A DNA stretch of 64,000 nucleotides from Brevirhabdus pacifica (lineage in GTDB: Bacteria; Pseudomonadota; Alphaproteobacteria; Rhodobacterales; Rhodobacteraceae): contig NZ_PGFI01000012.1 of NCBI RefSeq assembly GCF_002797755.1, positions 421,489 to 485,488 on the forward strand, written 5' to 3'. Positions 48,058 to 56,536 of the stretch are shown here, piece after piece (the first letter of the stretch is position 1; every line of letters starts with the position of its first letter). A model generated the notes under the pieces. It was not told where the DNA came from and ran no database searches. It saw only the letters and a program-made list of their open reading frames with translations. The position numbers were made by a program, and so were the translations under genes.

Positions 48058-48880
48058 CGGTCCGGCCCAACTCGCGGCTGCGGTCGGCCGAGGCCGCCAC
48101 CGCCTTGCGCATCAACGGCCCCAACCCGGTCTGGGGATCCATCAACACCTTGAGCGCCTCGTAGGTGGTGCCATTGGGAGAGGTCACGTTCTCGCGCAGG
48201 GTGCCGGGGCCTTCGGGGGACGCCTCGGCCAGCGCGCCGGCGCCCGCAACGGTCGCCTTGGCAAGATGCAGCGACATCTCGGGCGTCAGGCCCTGGGCCT
48301 CGCCGGCGGCGGCCAGCGCCTCGATCATGTTGAAGACATAGGCCGGCCCCGACCCGGACAGCCCGACGACCGCGTCCATCTGCGATTCGGAGTCGAGGAG
48401 CACGGTCTGGCCCACCGCCTGCAACAGCGCGTCGGCCAGGTCCAGCTGGGCCGGCGTGCTCGGGCCATTGCCGATGATCGCGGTGATGCCGCGTCCGACG
48501 GCGGCGGGAGTGTTGGGCATGGCGCGCACAATCGGGGCATTCTCGCCCAGCACGGCCTCGTAGCCGGCAAAGGAGATGCCGGCGGCCACGGTCACGAACA
48601 GGGTCCGACCGTCGGCCAGCCGACGCAGCCCCGGAAGGGCGTCGGTCATCATCTGCGGCTTGACCGCGATCAGCGCGATCGCGGCATCCTCGGGCAGATC
48701 GGCGTTGAGGTGCAGCCCCTCCTCGGCCAAAGCGCGCAGCCGGGCCGAGGGGTTCGGATCGATCACATGCACCGAGGACGGCGGCAGGCCCTGTTTCAGC
48801 CATCCTTCGAGAAGGGCCGATCCCATCCGGCCACACCCCAGCAGGACAAGGCCCCGCGCCGCGACTTCGCTCATGTTCAT
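48050..48880 (-). CDS. proC: pyrroline-5-carboxylate reductase
   Basis: 276 residues. It makes proline from P5C with NAD(P)H. Rossmann motif VLLGCGRMGSALLEGWL, AVKPQMMTDAL, RAMPNTPAAVGRGITAI and the signature VVGLSGSGPAYVFNMIEAL with LRENVTSPNGTT are all present. First gene of proC-csaA. ATGs at 48880 and 48874 are both usable. Confidence 0.96.
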   Translation of the reverse strand: MNMSEVAARGLVLLGCGRMGSALLEGWLKQGLPPSSVHVIDPNPSARLRALAEEGLHLNADLPEDAAIALIAVKPQMMTDALPGLRRLADGRTLFVTVAAGISFAGYEAVLGENAPIVRAMPNTPAAVGRGITAIIGNGPSTPAQLDLADALLQAVGQTVLLDSESQMDAVVGLSGSGPAYVFNMIEALAAAGEAQGLTPEMSLHLAKATVAGAGALAEASPEGPGTLRENVTSPNGTTYEALKVLMDPQTGLGPLMRKAVAASADRSRELGRTDE

Positions 48881-48919
48881 TGCGTCTTCCCTGATTGGTC
48901 CGATGATTGGACCCGCAGG

Positions 48920-49423
48920 TTAGGCGCGGCCGTAGGCCTCTGCAATGGCGACCTGAAGCGCATCGTCGGGCGCCTCGTTGCCCCAGCAGACCAGCTGGAA
49001 GGCGGGGTAGAAACGCTCGGCGCTGCGCACGGCGGCGTTGAGAAGCCGGTCGATCTGCTCGGGTGTGACCATGGCCTCGCCGTCCAGCAGAAGGCCGTAG
49101 CGATAGACCATCAGCTTCTGCTCGGCCCAGTAGGTGAAGGCGCCGGCCCAGCACATGTCGTTGGTCTGGTTGAGCGTGTGATAGAGATCGGGAAGCTTGT
49201 CGGTCGGCGGCTCCATCTCGAAGGTGCAGATCAGGCGCAGGGTCGCGTCATAAGCGGACCAGGCCAAGGTGATTGAGTAGGTCCGCCACTGCCCCTCGAT
49301 CGCCATGGCGATCTGGTCGTCGCCGACCCGGTCGAATTCCCATTCGTGGTGCTCGGCCAGGGATTCGACCATGTCGATGGGGTGAAGGTCTTCGGCTTGA
49401 AGGTACTGCTCGGAAAGTGCCAT
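48920..49423 (-). CDS. YbjN-family protein
   Basis: 167 residues. The alphaproteobacterial YbjN form is recognisable: LHPIDMVESLAEHHEWEFDR, QWRTYSITLAWSAYDATLRL, YHTLNQTNDMCWAGAFTYW, FYPAFQLVCWG. YbjN domains resemble type III secretion chaperone folds; the function is unknown. It lies 39 bases upstream of proC on the same strand, possibly co-transcribed. Confidence 0.9.
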   Translation of the reverse strand: MALSEQYLQAEDLHPIDMVESLAEHHEWEFDRVGDDQIAMAIEGQWRTYSITLAWSAYDATLRLICTFEMEPPTDKLPDLYHTLNQTNDMCWAGAFTYWAEQKLMVYRYGLLLDGEAMVTPEQIDRLLNAAVRSAERFYPAFQLVCWGNEAPDDALQVAIAEAYGRA

Positions 49424-49611
49424 GCGCTGCCCCTTTCATTGTCGCCCGCTGGCGCGCTGCCACCAGACGCTGGGTTCCGACCTGGGAATTAGGTACAACC
49501 GCCCAACTCCATACCAGATATGGTGTTCCCAAATACGAAACGAGTAAAGCTCTAATTCCCGCTTATCCCCAGAAAGCTGCCGGCTTGGGGATATCGCCCG
49601 GGGCCTGTTGA

Positions 49612-49647
49612 CAAAAAAACAGACGCCGCCCGAAAAGGCGGCGCCTG
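49612..49647 (-). terminator. ubiK terminator
   Basis: On the minus strand CAGGCGCCGCC and GGCGGCGTCTG pair around TTTTCG and are followed by a run of seven T. It lies 45 bases downstream of the ubiK stop. Confidence 0.9.
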
Positions 49648-49691
49648 TGGAAAAGACGGATTTATCCGGCACGCCCCGTGGGGCGGCAGGT

Positions 49692-50057
49692 TCAGGCCTT
49701 GGTGCCGTCGGGATCGGCCTTGGGCGCGGTCTTCTTCGTGGCCCCCGCCTTCGCAGGCTTGGCCGGCTTGGCGCCGGAGCTGGGGCCGGTCTTGGCGGAT
49801 TTCGTCGCGGCGCCGGGCTTGCCGTCTTCCAGCGCGTCCAGCCGTGCCTTCAGGGCGGCATTCTCCTCGCGTGCTTTCTGGGCCATGGCCCGCACGGCGT
49901 CGAACTCGTCCCGGGTAACGAAATCCCGGTCCGCCAGCCAACGGTCGATCATGCCCTTTACGGCGGTCTCGGCCTCTCCCCGTGCGCCCTGGGCCACGCC
50001 CATGGCATTGGTCATCAGTTGCGAGATATCGTCGAAAATCTTGTTGCGCGTCTGCAT
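49692..50057 (-). CDS. ubiK: UbiK-family accessory factor
   Basis: 121 residues. The BMFP domain (NKIFDDISQLMTNAMGVAQG, then RDEFDAVRAMAQKAREENAALKARLDALE) is a coiled coil. UbiK helps organise aerobic ubiquinone synthesis in gammaproteobacteria; the alphaproteobacterial homologue may also fuse membranes in vitro. The Ala/Lys/Pro-rich tail (about 82-121) is poorly conserved and probably disordered. A terminator follows directly. Confidence 0.88.
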   Translation of the reverse strand: MQTRNKIFDDISQLMTNAMGVAQGARGEAETAVKGMIDRWLADRDFVTRDEFDAVRAMAQKAREENAALKARLDALEDGKPGAATKSAKTGPSSGAKPAKPAKAGATKKTAPKADPDGTKA

Positions 50058-50185
50058 CGTGGCTCTCCGGGTTGCTTTGCCCTATATGGGCCGCCACACA
50101 CGCCCCATCAAGTCCGGGAGAGCGCGGTTGACTTCATCCGGCGCGCAAAGGACAGAGGATCGGACCCCGAAAGGCACCAGACCCC

Positions 50186-51088
50186 ATGATCGCGACCCTT
50201 CCCTTCCCGAACATCGACCCCGAGATCTTCGCCATCGACATCGGCGGCTTTCACCTGGCACTGCGCTGGTACGCGCTGGCCTATATCACGGGGATCATCC
50301 TGGGCTGGCGGCTTGCGAATTCCTACCTGAAGAAACCGGGCCTCTGGGCCAACAACACCCCTGCCATGACCTCCGAGCAGCTTGAATCGCTGCTGACCTG
50401 GGTGATCCTGGGGATCATCCTGGGCGGGCGACTGGGCTTCGTGCTGTTCTACCAGCCGGCCTATTACATGCAGAACCCCGGCGAGATCCTGGCCGTCTGG
50501 GAGGGGGGGATGTCCTTCCACGGCGGTATGCTGGGTGTCATCGTGGCGCTGCTGCTCTTTGCCTGGGCGAACGGGCTGCGCATCCTGTCGGTGGCCGACG
50601 TGCTGGCGATCGCGACGCCCCCCGGCATCCTGCTGGGGCGGCTGGCGAATTTCATCAACGCCGAGCTTTGGGGCCGCCCGACCGATCTGCCCTGGGGCGT
50701 GGTCTTTCCCGGCCAGGCCGCCCAGAACTGCCCCGGCGTCGAGGGGGTCTGCGCGCGCCACCCCTCCCAGCTTTACGAGGCGGGGATGGAAGGGATCCTG
50801 CTGGGCCTTGCGCTGGTGGTTCTGGCGTCCTCGGGGGCGCTTCGTCGTCCGGGGCTTCTGACGGGCGTGTTCCTGACAGGCTATGCCGTCGCGCGTTTCC
50901 TGGTGGAATTCGTCCGGCAGGCCGACGCCCAGTTCATCACCCCCGACAACCCGCTGGGTCGCGTCGTGCAGATCGGCGCCGGCGGGCTGAGCATGGGTCA
51001 GCTTCTGTCGCTGCCGATGCTGGCCTTCGGCCTGTGGCTGATCTTCCGCGCCATCCGACGCGACCGGACGGCCCAGCCCGGGGCCTGA
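50186..51088 (+). CDS. lgt: prolipoprotein diacylglyceryl transferase
   Basis: 300 residues, seven membrane segments. Lgt motifs: [36 protein letters not shown] (catalytic His), [20 protein letters not shown] and [13 protein letters not shown]. It attaches diacylglycerol to lipobox cysteines in the inner membrane, and so would process the M48, 24-residue and 174-residue lipoproteins of this window. It begins an lgt-midA-pgeF run. Confidence 0.96.
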   Translation: MIATLPFPNIDPEIFAIDIGGFHLALRWYALAYITGIILGWRLANSYLKKPGLWANNTPAMTSEQLESLLTWVILGIILGGRLGFVLFYQPAYYMQNPGEILAVWEGGMSFHGGMLGVIVALLLFAWANGLRILSVADVLAIATPPGILLGRLANFINAELWGRPTDLPWGVVFPGQAAQNCPGVEGVCARHPSQLYEAGMEGILLGLALVVLASSGALRRPGLLTGVFLTGYAVARFLVEFVRQADAQFITPDNPLGRVVQIGAGGLSMGQLLSLPMLAFGLWLIFRAIRRDRTAQPGA

Positions 51089-51095
51089 CACGCCG

Positions 51096-52238
51096 ATGAC
51101 CCCGCTTGCCCGACAGCTTGTCCGCCGCATCGCCCATGACGGGCCCATCGGGCTGGACAGTTACATGCGCGACTGCCTGCTCCACCCCGAGCATGGCTAT
51201 TACACCACCGCCGAGCCCTTCGGCGCGGAAGGCGATTTCACCACCGCGCCCGAGATAACCCAGATGTTCGGTGAACTGCTGGGCCTGTGGCTGGCACAGT
51301 GCTGGCTGGACCAGGGCGCACCCAATCCGTTCTACTTGGCCGAGCTGGGGCCCGGCCGTGGCACGCTGATGGCCGACGCCCTGCGCGCGGGCCGGGGCGT
51401 GCCCGGCTTTCTCGCCGCCGCCCGTCCCGTCCTGGTCGAGGCCAGCCCCCGCCTGATCGCCCGGCAGCGCGCCACCCTCGAGGGGCTGGACCTGCCGAAA
51501 CCGCCCCGCTGGATCGACCGGGTCGAGGACCTTCCCGAGGGGCCGCTTTTCCTGCTGGCGAACGAATTTTTCGACGCCCTGCCCATCCGCCAGTTCCAGC
51601 GCCACGCCGACGGCTGGCAGGAGCGGGTCGTGGGCCTTGCCGAGGCCGCGGGCGGCGCCGAGGGGACGGAGGGGCCATCCCTGACCCTCGGCCTCACGCC
51701 CCCTGCCCGGCTGGGAGAGCTGGCCCATCGCCTGGCCGACACCGGCCCCGGCGACGTGGTCGAGATCCGGCCCGCCGCCAACGCCATCCTCGCCACCATC
51801 GCCGGGCGCATCGCCGCAGATGGGGGCGCCGCGTTGATCGTGGATTACGGCGACTGGCAGTCGCTGGGCGACACGTTCCAGGCCGTGGCCGGCCACGTGC
51901 CGGTCGACCCTCTCGCCGCCCCGGGCCAGGCCGATCTGACCGCGCATGTGGATTTCGCCCGTCTGGCCGAGGCCGCCCAGGCCGCCGGCGCCCGCGCCAC
52001 CCGCATGACGACCCAGGGCGCCTTTCTCGAAGCCCTGGGCATCGGCGCCCGGGCCGAGCGGCTGGCCCGTACCCTGGCCGCCCGCCCCCCCGATGGCGGG
52101 GCCGCCGGCAATCCCGCGCTTGAGGCCCATCTGCGTGCATATCGCCGCTTGACCCACCCCGACGAAATGGGGAGCCTCTTCAAGACGATTGCCATTCATC
52201 CCATTGAAACATCCGCCCCCCCTGGATTCGGTTCATGA
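51096..52238 (+). CDS. MidA/NDUFAF7-family SAM methyltransferase
   Basis: 380 residues. IAHDGPIGLDSYMRDCLLHP, GYYTTAEPFGAEGDFTTAPE, AELGPGRGTLMADALR (SAM site), LANEFFDALPIRQF and ALIVDYGD mark the family whose mitochondrial member methylates an Arg in complex I subunit NDUFS2. A role in maturing the bacterial NADH dehydrogenase is inferred from that. It starts 7 bases after lgt and overlaps pgeF by ATGA. Confidence 0.92.
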   Translation: MTPLARQLVRRIAHDGPIGLDSYMRDCLLHPEHGYYTTAEPFGAEGDFTTAPEITQMFGELLGLWLAQCWLDQGAPNPFYLAELGPGRGTLMADALRAGRGVPGFLAAARPVLVEASPRLIARQRATLEGLDLPKPPRWIDRVEDLPEGPLFLLANEFFDALPIRQFQRHADGWQERVVGLAEAAGGAEGTEGPSLTLGLTPPARLGELAHRLADTGPGDVVEIRPAANAILATIAGRIAADGGAALIVDYGDWQSLGDTFQAVAGHVPVDPLAAPGQADLTAHVDFARLAEAAQAAGARATRMTTQGAFLEALGIGARAERLARTLAARPPDGGAAGNPALEAHLRAYRRLTHPDEMGSLFKTIAIHPIETSAPPGFGS

Positions 52239-52993
52239 CGCTTCACATACTGACGAACGACCTTCTGATGCCCCTTGCCCACGGGTTTTTCACCCGCAGA
52301 GGCGGGGCCTCGACCGGCATCTACGCCGAGCTGAACGGCGGCGCCGGATCCTCGGATCAGGCCCATGTGGTCTCGCTCAACCGCGCGCGCGTGGCCGAGG
52401 CGCTGGACCTCGCGCCCGCCTCGCTGTTCTCGGTGCACCAGTATCACTCGGCCGAGGTCTTCGTGCTGGACGGGGAGCCCCCCGCCGAGAAGCCGCGCGC
52501 CGATGCCATCGTCACCCGCCAGCCGGGCTATGCGCTGACCATCCTGACCGCCGACTGCCAGCCCGTGCTTTTCGCCGACCACGAGGCCCAGGTGATCGGC
52601 GCGGCCCACGCCGGCTGGCAAGGCGCGCTTGGCGGCGTGCTTGAGGCGACCATCGACAGGATGGTCGAACTGGGCGCGCAGCGCGAGCGTATCGTCGCGG
52701 CCATCGGCCCCTCCATCAGCCAGAAGAACTACGAGGTCGGGCCCGACTTCATGGAGCGTTTCCTGGACGACGACCCCGAGAACCAGAGGTTCTTTGCCCA
52801 GGGCAAGGGCGACCGGGTGCAATTCGACCTGCCGGGCTACGGGTTGCACCGCCTGCGCAGCGCCGGGATCCGCGACGCCGAGTGGATCCGCCACTGCACC
52901 TACGAGGATCCGGGCGCCTTCTATTCCTACCGCCGTTCGGTCCACCTGAACGAGGCCGATTACGGCCGGCTGATGTCCTCGATCAGGCTCTGA
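52235..52993 (+). CDS. pgeF: peptidoglycan editing factor / multicopper-oxidase-like PgeF
   Basis: 252 residues. Motifs HGFFTRRGGASTGIYAELN, HQYHSAEVF, TADCQPVLF and GAAHAGWQGALGGVLE supply the Cys/His zinc site of the YfiH/PgeF family, which removes wrongly incorporated L-Ser-containing precursors from peptidoglycan synthesis and was earlier described as a polyphenol oxidase or purine nucleosidase. Coupled by ATGA to the MidA gene. Confidence 0.94.
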   Translation: MTLHILTNDLLMPLAHGFFTRRGGASTGIYAELNGGAGSSDQAHVVSLNRARVAEALDLAPASLFSVHQYHSAEVFVLDGEPPAEKPRADAIVTRQPGYALTILTADCQPVLFADHEAQVIGAAHAGWQGALGGVLEATIDRMVELGAQRERIVAAIGPSISQKNYEVGPDFMERFLDDDPENQRFFAQGKGDRVQFDLPGYGLHRLRSAGIRDAEWIRHCTYEDPGAFYSYRRSVHLNEADYGRLMSSIRL

Positions 52994-53289
52994 GCAGGGG
53001 CACCGGAGCGGCGCCTTGCCGCCCCATTCCCGCCGAAATTGGCACGACAAACGGGGTTCGGTCGGGCCAATATCCGGCATTTAGCACGTGATTTCAGACC
53101 CTTGGCTGAAGGGTCGCGCCCAAGGCCACTGCCTGCCCTGCCCTGTCCAAAAAAGGGCGCCTGCGCGATTTTTTCCCGATCCCCGCCTTCGCGCCGCCTC
53201 AAACCGGGGGCAGTCTGAAGGTCAGCAATCAGTGACATCCAACGGACCCGACCCGGGCCACCCGCTGGACCATTACGAGGATCAGACCA

Positions 53290-53427
53290 ATGAAAAAAGA
53301 ACGCAGATGGTTGAAGCGGGTGATCAAGGAAGCCGAAGAGTTGACAGTCCCCATGCCCTGGGCATCCGGACGCCGGGAAACCCTTTCCGTGGCGCCGATC
53401 CAGGTTCTTGCCACACGCTGCGCATGA
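53290..53427 (+). CDS. 45-residue basic protein
   Basis: A short frame with GAGG nine bases before the ATG. The N-terminus is strongly basic (MKKERRWLKRVIKEAEE), followed by PMPWASGRRE and a short hydrophobic-polar end. The pattern looks like a recurrent small Rhodobacteraceae protein with conserved MKKERRWLK and PWxxGxR elements, remembered rather than searched. Function unknown; nucleic-acid or membrane-surface binding is a guess from charge. Confidence 0.6.
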   Translation: MKKERRWLKRVIKEAEELTVPMPWASGRRETLSVAPIQVLATRCA

Positions 53428-53760
53428 CGAGTCGGGCCGTGGCCTGACCCTCCAACGCCACGAAGCCAAGGCCTTTCCACGGGGCCGAACCCAGGCTTTC
53501 CCGGGCGGAAACGCGAGCAGACCCACACGACGGGGCAGCGACAGCCCCGGTCGGCCGGAAACGCCAGGTGCACGGTGTTTCCGGCCTTTCCTTTTCCCCG
53601 ACCCCACAGGCCTCTAGGCGCCCGGCTGGTGATCCGCAGACTGCCCGCCACCGGCGCGGACCCGGCGCGGACCCGGCCCTGCCGCAGCGTCAGCCTGTGA
53701 ATGATGCCCGCCCGGGTCCATATCTGGACAATCGCCGCAACTGCCCGGGCCCGACGCCAG
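53428..53760. other. intergenic region before the PAQR gene
   Basis: 333 bases, GC-rich, with a perfect 11-base tandem duplication (CCGGCGCGGAC at 53651-53672). Longer frames cross it on both strands but none has a ribosome site or protein-like composition. It must contain the PAQR promoter; none could be identified. Confidence 0.5.
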
Positions 53761-54405
53761 ATGTATCCCAGCACCACCCTCGCCGAACGCCGCGCCGACG
53801 GCCTGGTCCACGCCGTGGGCCTGACCTTTGCCCTGGTCGGCGGCGGCGTCCTGATCGTTCTGGCGGCAAGCCGCCTCGACCCGCTGCTGATCCTTGCCTG
53901 CGGCATCTATGCGGCGACGCTGGCCCTCTCCTTCGGGGCCTCGGCCTGCTATCACATGCTGCCTTGGCACCGGGCACGCCCCGGGCTGCGTCGGCTTGAC
54001 CACGCGGCGATCTACGGTCTGATCGCGGGCACCTTCACGCCGCTGCTGATCCATATCGGCACCGGCTGGTCCCACGCCGTGCTGGCGGCGACCTGGGCGC
54101 TGGCGCTGCCGGCGATGCTTTACAAGATCTTCGGCACCAGCATCGACACCCGCTGGTCGGTGCTGTCCTACCTGGGCCTGGGATGGATGGGGATGCTGGC
54201 GCTGCCACAGCTTGCCTCGCATCTGTCGGCCACGGCGCTTGGCGCGCTGGTTGCCGGGGGGCTGACCTATTCGCTGGGCACGATCTTCTACGCTCGGCGC
54301 AGTATGCGCTTTCGCTACGCGATCTGGCACGGTTTTGTGCTGGTGGGCACGGCGGCGCTTTTCGTGGCGGTCACGCTGACCCTGCTGCCCGCCCCCCCGG
54401 CCTGA
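53761..54405 (+). CDS. PAQR/hemolysin III family membrane protein
   Basis: 214 residues, seven probable helices. Family motifs: ERRADGLVHAVGLTFAL (Glu and His), SFGASACYHMLPWHRARPGLRRLDHAAIYGLIAGTF (the His and Asp metal site), WHGFVLVGTAALF (third His). PAQR proteins are metal-dependent integral-membrane hydrolases; the bacterial role is poorly known. An ATG at 53761 matches family starts. Its last 35 bases overlap the convergent isomerase gene. Confidence 0.9.
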   Translation: MYPSTTLAERRADGLVHAVGLTFALVGGGVLIVLAASRLDPLLILACGIYAATLALSFGASACYHMLPWHRARPGLRRLDHAAIYGLIAGTFTPLLIHIGTGWSHAVLAATWALALPAMLYKIFGTSIDTRWSVLSYLGLGWMGMLALPQLASHLSATALGALVAGGLTYSLGTIFYARRSMRFRYAIWHGFVLVGTAALFVAVTLTLLPAPPA

Positions 54406-55177
54406 CACGCCCGCCCGCCCGCAGACGGCGCAGCCAATCAAGCGAGGCGTCGGTGCCCGCCTCGGGGCGATACTCGGCCCCCAGCGGTGCGGTGTGGCCC
54501 ATCTCTGCCACCGCGCGGAACACCTCGTCATAGTCCAGCTCGCCATGATCGGGCGCGCCCCGATCGGGGACCGAGGCGAATTGGATATGCCCGACATGGG
54601 GCAGCGCCCGGCGCAGGCGCGCCACCGCGTCGCCCTCTGTCCGCTCCACGTGGTAGAAATCGAACATCAGCCGAAGGTTGGGCCGCTTCAGCCCCTCGAT
54701 GACGCCGATCACCTGCTCAAGGCTTGATAGGAAATAGCCCGGTGCGTCGTGTCTGTTCAGCGCCTCGATCAGGATCGAGATCCCGTGGGGCGCCGCGCTG
54801 TCGCAGGCATGGCGCAGGTTCTCGGCAAAGACCGCCCCGGCGTCCGCCCCCTCCGCCCGGCCGGCCATGACGTGGATGCAGGGCGTCCCGATCGCGCGGG
54901 CATAGGCGATGGCCTCGTCGATCGCGGCACGGGCCTCGGCCTCGCGCCCGGGAAGGGCCGTCAGCCCGAACTCGCCCGCGTCGACATCGCCCCGCCGGGT
55001 ATTCAGGCTGAGCATGCGCAACCCGGTCTCCTCCAGCGCGGCCTGCACATCGGCCACCGGCACCGCGTAGGGCCAATGGCATTCTACCGCATCGAACCCG
55101 GCGGCCCCGGCCGCGCGGATGGCGTCCGGCAAGGACAGCTCGGTCCAGAGAAATCCAAGATTGGCCGAGAACCTCAT
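54371..55177 (-). CDS. hydroxypyruvate isomerase family TIM-barrel protein
   Basis: 268 residues of the xylose-isomerase-like superfamily. MRFSANLGFLWTELSLPDAI, AAGFDAVECHWPYA, ILIEALNRHDAPGYFL (metal Glu), MFDFYHVERTEGD (Asp, His) and GAEYRPEAGT (Glu) fit the Hyi/OtnI group, which isomerises hydroxypyruvate or 2-oxotetronates. Context does not decide which. Its 3' end, with an Arg/Gly-rich tail, overlaps the PAQR gene. Confidence 0.87.
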   Translation of the reverse strand: MRFSANLGFLWTELSLPDAIRAAGAAGFDAVECHWPYAVPVADVQAALEETGLRMLSLNTRRGDVDAGEFGLTALPGREAEARAAIDEAIAYARAIGTPCIHVMAGRAEGADAGAVFAENLRHACDSAAPHGISILIEALNRHDAPGYFLSSLEQVIGVIEGLKRPNLRLMFDFYHVERTEGDAVARLRRALPHVGHIQFASVPDRGAPDHGELDYDEVFRAVAEMGHTAPLGAEYRPEAGTDASLDWLRRLRAGGRVRPGGRAAGSA

Positions 55178-55357
55178 CCATCCACTCCGCTGTTGTTGCT
55201 GCGCGCACCCGGCGCGGGCCTGTCAGGATGCCGGGGATGGGGCGCCGCCGCAACCGACTTCACGTGGCGCCGGCGAGCCTTGCCACCCGTATGCAACCAA
55301 GGGCTGTGCCCCTCACGCCATCTATGTGGATCGCCGGGATTGGAGTATGCTCCGGGA

Positions 55358-56413
55358 ATGGCATTGCACCAGGAAACCTCTTTCTGTGCGTCCGAGGATG
55401 GAACCCGCATCGCCATGTCGAGCTGCGGTTCCGGGCCGGTCCTTTTGCGGGCCGCCCATTGGCTGAGCCACATCGCCCACGACCTTGAAAGCCCCATCTG
55501 GCGCCCCTGGATCAAGGCCCTGTCACGCCACCACCGCTATGTCCGATACGATCCCCGCGGCTGCGGCCTGTCCGAGCGTCACTGCGCCGACCTGAGCTTC
55601 GACGCATGGTGCAAGGACCTCGACGCGGTCGTGGCGTCGATCCCCGAAGAACGCTTCGCACTTCTGGGCGTTTCCCAGGGCGGCGCGCTGGCGGTGCGCT
55701 ACGCCGCGCTGCACCCCGAGAGGGTCTCCCACCTGGTGCTGTTCAACGCCTATGCCGAGGGCGGCCGAACCCGTGCCCGAAACGAGGCCGAGCTGCTCGA
55801 GGCCGAGACCCTCGTCAACTTCATCCGCGTGGGCTGGGGCCGCGACAATCCCGCGTTCTCCCAGTTCTTCACCCAGCTCTTCATTCCTGGCGGCACCCCC
55901 GAGCAGCATCGCTGGTGGGCCGACCTGGAGAAATTGACCGCGACGCCCGAGGTGGCGGCGGAATCGCTGGCGCATATGCAAAGGATCGATGTCGTCGATT
56001 TCTGCGCCCAGGTGCGCGTGCCCACGCTGGTCCTGGCGTGCCGCTGCGACGCGCGCGTCCCGTTCGAGCAGGGAGCCCTGCTGGCAACACGCATTCCCGG
56101 CGCCCGCTTCGTGGCCCTGGACAGCGACAACCACGTCCTGCTGCCCGAAGAGCCCGCATGGGAGGAGTTTCACCGCGAACTGTCGCTCTTTCTCGGGGAT
56201 GCCGCGCCGGATCCGCGCGTGGCGGATGAGGCCGGCCTGACAGGCGCCGAGGCCGCGGTCTACCGCCTGCTGGCCGAGGGGTTCGACAACCGCTCCATCG
56301 CTGCCCGCCTGGGCAAGAGCGAGAAAACCGTGCGCAACCAGCTGTCGGTGATCTTCTCCAAGCTGGGCGTCACCAGCCGGGCGCAGGCGATCGTTCGCGC
56401 GCTGGGCCACTGA
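55358..56413 (+). CDS. alpha/beta hydrolase fused to a LuxR-type HTH
   Basis: 351 residues. The first 280 form an alpha/beta hydrolase (oxyanion region YDPRGCGLSERH, nucleophile elbow GVSQGGALAVRYAA, later Asp in RCDARVPFEQ and His in DSDNHVLLPEEP). The last 65 are a LuxR/GerE HTH: LTGAEAAVYRLLAEGFDNRS, IAARLGKSEKTVRNQLSVIF. The catalytic triad appears intact, so it may bind or cleave a ligand and act as a ligand-controlled regulator. Neighbouring targets are unknown; a methyltransferase gene follows on the same strand. Confidence 0.88.
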   Translation: MALHQETSFCASEDGTRIAMSSCGSGPVLLRAAHWLSHIAHDLESPIWRPWIKALSRHHRYVRYDPRGCGLSERHCADLSFDAWCKDLDAVVASIPEERFALLGVSQGGALAVRYAALHPERVSHLVLFNAYAEGGRTRARNEAELLEAETLVNFIRVGWGRDNPAFSQFFTQLFIPGGTPEQHRWWADLEKLTATPEVAAESLAHMQRIDVVDFCAQVRVPTLVLACRCDARVPFEQGALLATRIPGARFVALDSDNHVLLPEEPAWEEFHRELSLFLGDAAPDPRVADEAGLTGAEAAVYRLLAEGFDNRSIAARLGKSEKTVRNQLSVIFSKLGVTSRAQAIVRALGH

Positions 56414-56536
56414 CCCCTTGGGACATTGGCCCCATGAGCCGGGCCGCGCCGACGGGACGGGTGCCTCATGCGCCGCCCTCGCGGCGGGTCCATGCTTTCC
56501 CCGCGCAGCACGGAGCTGCGATAGGAGGATGGTTCA

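Noticed and set aside
53651..53672. 11-base tandem duplication
   Set aside because: Only two copies in GC-rich intergenic DNA; likely simple slippage with no further signal.
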